From the NCBI GenBank assembly GCA_024196135.1, contig JAMQCK010000940.1, forward strand, positions 1-13,736: a DNA stretch of 13,736 bases, given 5' to 3'. Made by a program: the position numbers and the translations under genes. The notes beneath the pieces are model-generated. The model was not told the origin of the DNA. It did not search any database and saw only the letters and a program-made list of their open reading frames with translations. The number at the start of each line of letters is the position of its first letter. Positions within the stretch are counted from its first letter, which is position 1. Below, in pieces: positions 8,093-13,736 of this stretch. Source of the DNA: Pleurotus ostreatus/Saccharomyces cerevisiae fusant. Taxonomy: Eukaryota > Opisthokonta.

Positions 8093-8171
8093 TGACCACC
8101 GCAGGGGTCGAACCTGCAATCTCCTGATTACCGAATCGTAGTCAGACGCGTTGCCATTACGCCAGGCGGCC
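8093..8171 (-). tRNA. tRNA-Arg (anticodon ACG) with a 7-nt intron
   Basis: Read on the minus strand from 8171 to 8093. The acceptor stem GGCCGCC pairs with GGTGGTC (two G-U pairs), with discriminator A and no encoded CCA. The D arm is GCGT/ACGC. The anticodon stem TCTGA pairs with TCAGG. The variable loop is AGATT, and the T arm is GCAGG-TTCGACC-CCTGC. The anticodon loop reads CTACGA, then a 7-nt intron (8135-8129, TTCGGTA), then A, so the anticodon at 8139-8137 is ACG, read as ICG after deamination. The intron is at the canonical position after base 37. Internal pol III promoter boxes fit: A box TGGCGTAATGG and B box GGTTCGACCCC. The mature tRNA has 72 nt before CCA addition. It decodes CGU/CGC/CGA, common codons in this GC-rich genome. 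Confidence 0.95.
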
Positions 8172-8333
8172 ATGTAGATTAACGTACTTGCACGGCCCTC
8201 GATCGCAGGCAGGCATCTATTTCTTTGCTACATACCGAATCCCATTGTTCGACATTTCTCTATACGACCGAGCACTACTGTCCAGTCCCAAATTACTGTA
8301 TGTACGCTAATAACTGACTATAATACACAACAT
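8172..8333. other. 3' flank of TAF2 and 5' flank of the tRNA gene
   Basis: 162 nt of A/T-richer sequence after the TAF2 stop, on the minus strand. It must hold the TAF2 3' untranslated region and any upstream elements of the tRNA gene. No distinct motif was recognised. Confidence 0.4.
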
Positions 8334-11300
8334 TCACGCAGACATCTTCATCTTCTTCGCCGGCTGCGAGCTCCCCTTCTCTCCCCCATCCTTCCGCTTC
8401 GTCCCCTTCGCCCGGAAGCTCGCCATTGCCGACCGGATGCCGTCCCGCATGCGCAGCGTCGCCTGCCCGACCTCGGACGTCTCCCCGTTGAACGTGAGCG
8501 CGTTCTGGATCATGAGCTCCAAGTCCGCCTCGAACGCCTGCACGGTGTCGTACTTGTCCGCGTCGAGCTTCTGCTGGATCGTCCGCAGGTCGCGCGCCTT
8601 CTCCTTCGGGATGATCTTGAAGTACGTCGGGATGCCCAGCAGATCGGGGTCGACGGGCTCGGAGAAGATGAAGTATCTGGAAATTTGTTAGCCAGCTTCA
8701 CGGCCATGCAACCCACGCAAACGCACGATGGATGGGTCTTGAGGTCCCGAAGGACCGACTGCAACCCTCGCTTCTCCGAGTACGATAGCTTCTTCTCCAT
8801 GGCCTTCGCCCACTCCTTCTTAAACAGCGCCTCGACATTGTCCGCACACTGCGTCGGGAACGTCGACACCGGGTTGAACTTGCGGCAGTTCTTGAAGATG
8901 AGCTCGACGTCCTTGCGGAAATCCTCCATCGTCTGGTACTTGCCCTCCGTGAGCTTTTTGCCCATCGTCGAGAAGTCCATAGGATGTTCGATCTCTGTGT
9001 AGTAGCTGAGGTGATGTAAGACAGGGTACAGACACTGAGAGGATAAACACACGTAGGACAACCATCCCGTATAGGGTCAACAGGCTGGGCAAAGATGGGG
9101 TAGAACTCCGACTTGGAGAGCGTCTTCAGCACCTCGCGACACTTCTTCTCATTGATGGGCGTGGCCGCATACACCGTCGTCCTCGGTCCACTAGGGGTAG
9201 AGGGACCTGGCCCGGTGGCATGCGAGGCTGCTCTTGACGGAGCACGAGAAGGAGGATGCGAGGGAGGATGCGAAGAGACCTGCCGCTCTTTGCCCTTGAG
9301 TGATGCGACGGCAGGGGTGGTAGGGGGTGCTGGTGTGGGACGCGAGGGGGTGGCAACCGGAACAGGGGCAGGTGGGGTTGGTGCTGGCGCTGCAGCCGGT
9401 GCAGGGGCGTGTACAGGCGCCGCCTGCACTTGTCGCGGAGCAGAGATGGTACGAGGTGAGGGTGCAGGAGGCTTCTCGCGCTTGATCTTGATAGTCGGAC
9501 GAGGCGTCGACACCGGAGCAGGCGCAGGTGACGGTGCACGCCGCTCCTTCTTCGCAGGCGACGCCAATTCCAGGATCTCGTCCTCGTCGAGCGCATCCGG
9601 CGACTTCTTCCGCTTGCCCGGAGGTGCAGAGCGCTTCTGCTCTCGCCTCTGCTCCCTCTCCTGCTCCCGTTGCTGCTCGCGCTCCTGCTCGACAGCGAGC
9701 ACCTCCTCGAGAAGGTCGCCCGTGCCATCGTCCTCGTACGGAGGTGGTGGATCAGTAGGAACATCGGATGGAGCGGCGCGAGCTTTCGCCTTCGCCTTGA
9801 TGGACTTCTTGACAGGGGTCTCAACCGCAGGCTTGCTCGCGCCACCAAGTTTGAGCTTGATGGTTGGGCGAGGTTTGGCTTCTGTAGGCGTGGCTGGCGC
9901 CGCGGCTGCGGGTGCAGGAGATACTGGACGAGGCGCAGATATCCTACGAGGACCGGCAATCACCGGGCGTGGCACAGGGGGAGGTGGGGCCTGCTCGGCG
10001 CGGAGATTTGCCTCCTGCTCTCTGCCTGCAAGTGTCCTGGTCATTGCTGCCCAGTCTAAGGAGGAAGTGAGCATGAAGAGAGAACGATTCTAAGACGGAC
10101 TTACGCTTCTCGAAGAACGTCTCAAGGTTGATCGCGTCCATGTGCACGAAGGACCCAGGAGGGTTGTATGTCTTCGCGTTCTTGATCATGAGCTCGAAGT
10201 CCTTGCGGAATGCGTTCCTGTCCGCATAGTGACCTTGCTCGAGCTTGATCTCCATCGTCGCAAGGTCCATCGGGTTCTTGATAATGTCGAAATACCTGGA
10301 AGGCCGTTAGCAAGCGGCCCCATACCAACTCTTTGACCACCTACTTCGGCGCAAGATCCCGGACAGGGTCGACCGGCTTGAGGAAGGCTTTTGCGCGCTT
10401 ATGCGCCTTCAACTTCTTCAGCGCATTCCGGCACATGATCAAGTCATTTGTGTTCATCCCGCTCGTCTGCGCCTTCTGGGGACGCACATTCTGCCTGTTC
10501 GGACGACCTGGAGGTGGCGGCGGAGGCGGAGCAGGCTTATTATGCTTAGGCTTCGACGCCTTTGCGGCCGGTGCCGGTGCCGATGGCGAGGGTGCGGGTG
10601 CGGGGCGTGCAGGCGGGGGAGGAGGCCTAGGCGGCTCCATTGCGGTGCGCGGGGTAGGAGGAGCGGGTGGCGCGAGCCTCAACTTGGGTGTCGAGGGGAT
10701 AGCAGGGCTCTCCGGACCGTGGGAGCGGCCAGGCGGACGGGGAGGCTTCATCCTGATTGACGGTGAGGAAGCCGGGGGCGTCTCAACAACAGGAGTCGGC
10801 GGAAGGTGTATCTTGAGCTGCGGCATCTTCTCTTGGAAGATCTCCTCGTGTGGCCTGATCAGGAGATGCGCCAGCTTGAGGAGAGTCCAGCGAACTTCAT
10901 AGTCCAACTCCGGAGCGCTGAGAAGATAGAGTCAGCGACGAAACGAGACATTATAGAAACGGTTGCTTACCTTATGAGAGGGATGAGGAACTGGCGCAGC
11001 GTCTCGTTTTTGCCAATTTCCCTGTCCTTCCTCAGGATCTTGAAGATGGTGTCCATCTCGGTCTTCCTGGCCTCCTTGATCCTTTCCTGCGCCATCGAGC
11101 CGTCCTCCTCAATGAGCAGCTGCTCCGCCTCCTTCGCACCTGACTTGAGGTCGCCCATCTGAACGAGCAGAGCGAGGCTGGTACAACAATTGCGCGCGAC
11201 ATGCCGCCGGATCACCCTGGAGGGGTCGTAGAGCATAACCGAGAAGAGGTACTCCATGATCTCCGGGTTGAACCACTTCATCAAGAACAGGGCATCGAAC

Positions 11301-13736
11301 GCGGCAATGCGCACTTGCGTGTAGTTGCCGTCGCTGAACAAGAGTGAGTGCAATAAAAATGTAAACGTCGAAAGAGCCTACCGAGAGTAAAAGAAGAACC
11401 TATACGGATGACTGGGGATGTAGTTCGCCACCATGAGAACGGTGTAGAACTCGATGACTGCGACAGTCACGACGTTGTGCGGTGAGGGTATCAGTTTGTC
11501 CATCTCCTGGTACCGTTCGATCTCAGACATCGCCTCATTGAGCAGGTGGACGTCCTCGGAGGTGAGCTCTGCACGACCCTCAGTGGGAAGGAGCTCTCCG
11601 CGCTCTGGAGGCGCAGTCGATGTGGTCGCGCATGCAAGTCCGTCGATGATCGTGCAGATGTAGAAGGCATCCGAGTACTATGCTTTGTTCAGTTGGATAC
11701 TCATAGGCATACCACATGCGAGCTCACCGCGTTGGTCGTGTTGTCGTTGAACTTGAGCTGGTCGATCAGGAACTGGCGAACCACGGGCGGCGTCTTGCCA
11801 TTCTCAAACCGCACCCGAGCAATAGCCGTGACGAGGTGCTTTCGCACGAAGTACTCGGCAATATCTGAGAAGTCGTTGGGCTTGGGCACGTAGCTGTGCT
11901 TGAACAAGTCCTGCTTCGGGTCCTCCGTGTCGTAGCAGTAACGAAGGAAGAGCTTGAAGAGGTGGAACAGGCCCAAGAACTCCGTACGCCTGACCGCGCA
12001 CTGTATACCGTGTCAGTGTCATTCTTGGGCCTGAAAGGATGGTAACATACGTGGACAAGCGCCAACGCTGCCTCACACCGGATGCGGTAAAAGTAGTTGG
12101 TCACGAGAACCGTCCTAGTCAAGGTGCTCGACACAATCGCCGTCGGCGTCCTCGAAAGCGCATAGATCGCCTGAAAAGTGCTATGAGCATTCCTCTCGTC
12201 ACAAAGTTGTACTCAGTCAACCCACCTCCAACTGCGCCACCACATCCCTATCCCTCTGCAACTGGCTGACCCACATGAAGTCAGGCTGGTCGAAGGAGAT
12301 GAACGCGATCCACTCGAAGTCGGCGTCCATCCGGATCCACTCATACGTCGCGCCGCTCATCTGCTGCTCCTCCTCCTCCGTCCAGTCTGCGACCTTCCAG
12401 TTCTCGCGCTCGTCCTCCTTCTCCCAGATCTCCAGCCCGAAGCCCATGTCGATGAGCCCCATGGCTTCGGCGGCGTCCGCGTCACCCTCGGCTGCGGCTT
12501 GGGCCGCCGCTTGTCGAGCGAGGTAGCGCTTCGTATTTCGCCGCACGCGCTTGTACTTGGTGTTGAACGGAACGTCATAGCGCTTGAAGTTGGAGCGAAT
12601 GTCAAGGACGTGCTCGTAGGGCGTGCCGTCCGCTTCGTGTATTCGGATCGTCATTTGCCCCTTCACCACTGGTCAGTACTTGGAACACCTCGGTTGAAGC
12701 ACGAACTCACCTCGAACAATGGCGCAGGCTTATACTGCTCCATCGCAAACGCGTTCCCCTCGTGAGCCTTGTACGCCGGGCACTCCTGCCGCATCGTGAT
12801 CTCCACCGCCATCTTCTTTCGGTTGAACGTCGCCTGGAAAGCAAACGACGGGCAACCGCTCCCATAGATCCACTGCTCCGCGAACCCGCGCACATCCACC
12901 CCGCTGACCTTCCGGCACACTCGCAAGAAGTAGCTTGTCGAGAGCGCGTTCTCTTGGATCTCCCCGCTCATAGCGGCTAGGAAGATCTTGGGGAGCACAC
13001 GGCTTAGGCCGAGCGAGGTGCCCGACTTGCCGAGCTTGCGGTCAAGGATGTGAAGAACGACGGGAGCCTTAAGGTTGATGAAGGGGAGGTCTGCGGCGTC
13101 GGGAGGTTCGACGTGCGTGGGCTGGCAGATCGGCTTTTGGGCGCCGGTATCCATCCGCAAGATACGCTGCATGTCCTTCTTCAGCCGGAAGCGATACTCG
13201 TTTGTACCGAGCAGCTTCTTGAGGAACAGCCCGGAGATGTACGACGCGAGACCGTTGACCAGCCAGGTATCGCAGAATTGCTTTGGCTGGATGTTGACAC
13301 CGATCCACTGACTGGCAAGCGACATCGCCAGGACATGACGAGATTCGTAGGCCTGCTCGATAGCGTCGTCACCATGAAGGGAGTCGACCGTGATCAAAGA
13401 TAATGTGGCGCTGTCAAATCGCTGCTTTGGCATCTCGTCCACGTAGACGACCTTGTACGAGCCGAACGGATAAGAGCCGCATTCCGTAGAGTAGAAGCTC
13501 ATGGCGGAGCGCAGAGGGGAGGTGGTCGTCGCCAGCATTGCCTCGTGGCCGGGAAGGCAGAAGGCATGCATGGGCGTCTGGGTGCTTCCGGTGGCATCGT
13601 CTGCAGAGGCATCGGGAGCGATGGGCATAACGTGGAAGGGCCCGGCGGCGATAGCGATGTGCTGCGCAGACGTCGGGACAGGCTGTGAAAAGACGAAGAT
13701 GACCTTGTTCGAGTTGTGGGGGTGGGCGACCTGGTG
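8334..13736 (-). CDS. TAF2: TFIID subunit TAF2 with three C-terminal bromodomains (5' end outside window)
   Basis: Visible exons in transcript order: 13736(partial)-12711, 12660-12226, 12170-12051, 12000-11728, 11677-11382, 11333-10971, 10917-10345, 10295-10105, 10055-9053, 9005-8727, 8676-8334. These give 1,633 codons, all junctions in frame, with ten introns of 47-55 nt. TAF2 is a large TFIID scaffold that helps bind promoter DNA. Residues 1-490 (numbered from the window edge) are the M1-aminopeptidase-like fold with TAF2 hallmarks (YPFGSYKVVYVDEMP, LASQWIGVNI, NEYRF, FNRKK, QPDFMWVSQLQRDRDVVAQLE). The zinc motif HExxH is lost, as in known TAF2. HEAT-like helices follow to about 860. The remainder is a Pro/Ala/charged tail holding bromodomain 1 (~1000-1092), a long linker with a Glu/Gln/Arg helix (~1208-1234), bromodomain 2 (~1395-1490) and bromodomain 3 (~1505-1605), ending in a basic PAKKMKMSA tail, probably nuclear-targeting. 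Pocket asparagines are at 10163-10165, 8873-8875 and 8487-8489. Confidence 0.95.

Noticed and set aside
9113..10093. 326-codon plus-strand Gly/Ala/Ser-rich frame opposite TAF2
   Set aside because: Low-complexity antisense reading of the Pro/Ala-rich TAF2 linker exon, whose minus-strand frame continues across splice sites into bromodomains on both sides.
8334..10917. Possibility that the bromodomain exons form a separate gene downstream of TAF2
   Set aside because: No gap or stop lies between the HEAT-like exon (11333-10971) and the next exon: the intron 10970-10918 has canonical GTAAGC/CAG ends and joins in frame, and no promoter-like region intervenes. Transcript data would settle it.

Overview
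The window looks like nuclear DNA of a high-GC filamentous basidiomycete, probably an agaricomycete (order not determinable from sequence alone). The evidence is many spliceosomal introns of about 47-96 nt with GTRNGT-type donors and YAG acceptors, strong G/C preference at third codon positions, secreted two-domain ricin-B-type lectins, a split tRNA gene, and housekeeping genes (CSN2, mL40, TAF2) with fungal-type features. Layout, left to right: (1) 1-855 holds no gene I can name. The first ~260 nt carry a possible minus-strand coding fragment, and the last ~100 nt hold a TATA promoter. (2) 856-1984 (+) and 2971-3938 (+) are tandem paralogues encoding secreted proteins with two beta-trefoil lectin domains, each gene with its own GGTATAAAA box. 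(3) 4143-4839 is a non-coding DNA-transposon relic: a 679-bp body with ~41-nt terminal inverted repeats (34 nt perfect) and a 9-bp target-site duplication, as expected of a non-autonomous Mutator-like (MULE) element. (4) 5192-7195 (+) is a ten-exon gene for COP9 signalosome subunit 2. (5) 7306-7869 (-), convergent with CSN2, encodes mitochondrial large-subunit ribosomal protein mL40. (6) 8093-8171 (-) is tRNA-Arg(ACG) with a 7-nt intron. (7) 8334 to the right edge (-) is TAF2, the TFIID subunit with an inactive M1-peptidase fold. At least eleven exons and 1,633 codons are visible, and the N-terminus lies outside the window. The genes do not form one pathway: there is a lectin pair, a protein-turnover regulator, translation genes (mL40, tRNA) and a general transcription factor. 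The most interesting item is TAF2. Past the conserved core it has a long proline/alanine/charge-rich tail with three bromodomains, all keeping the acetyl-lysine-binding asparagine, and several short alternating basic/hydrophobic motifs resembling ligands of ET domains such as that of Taf14. Bromodomains 1 and 2 share an intron at the same place and phase, pointing to an internal duplication. Together these suggest a TFIID in which TAF2 carries chromatin-reading functions that animals place on TAF1 and budding yeast delegates to Bdf1. In the lectin pair, the second gene keeps only the 5'-most of four introns, which fits cDNA-mediated intron loss. All exon structures are my own manual splice predictions, checked for reading frame and family similarity but not against transcripts.
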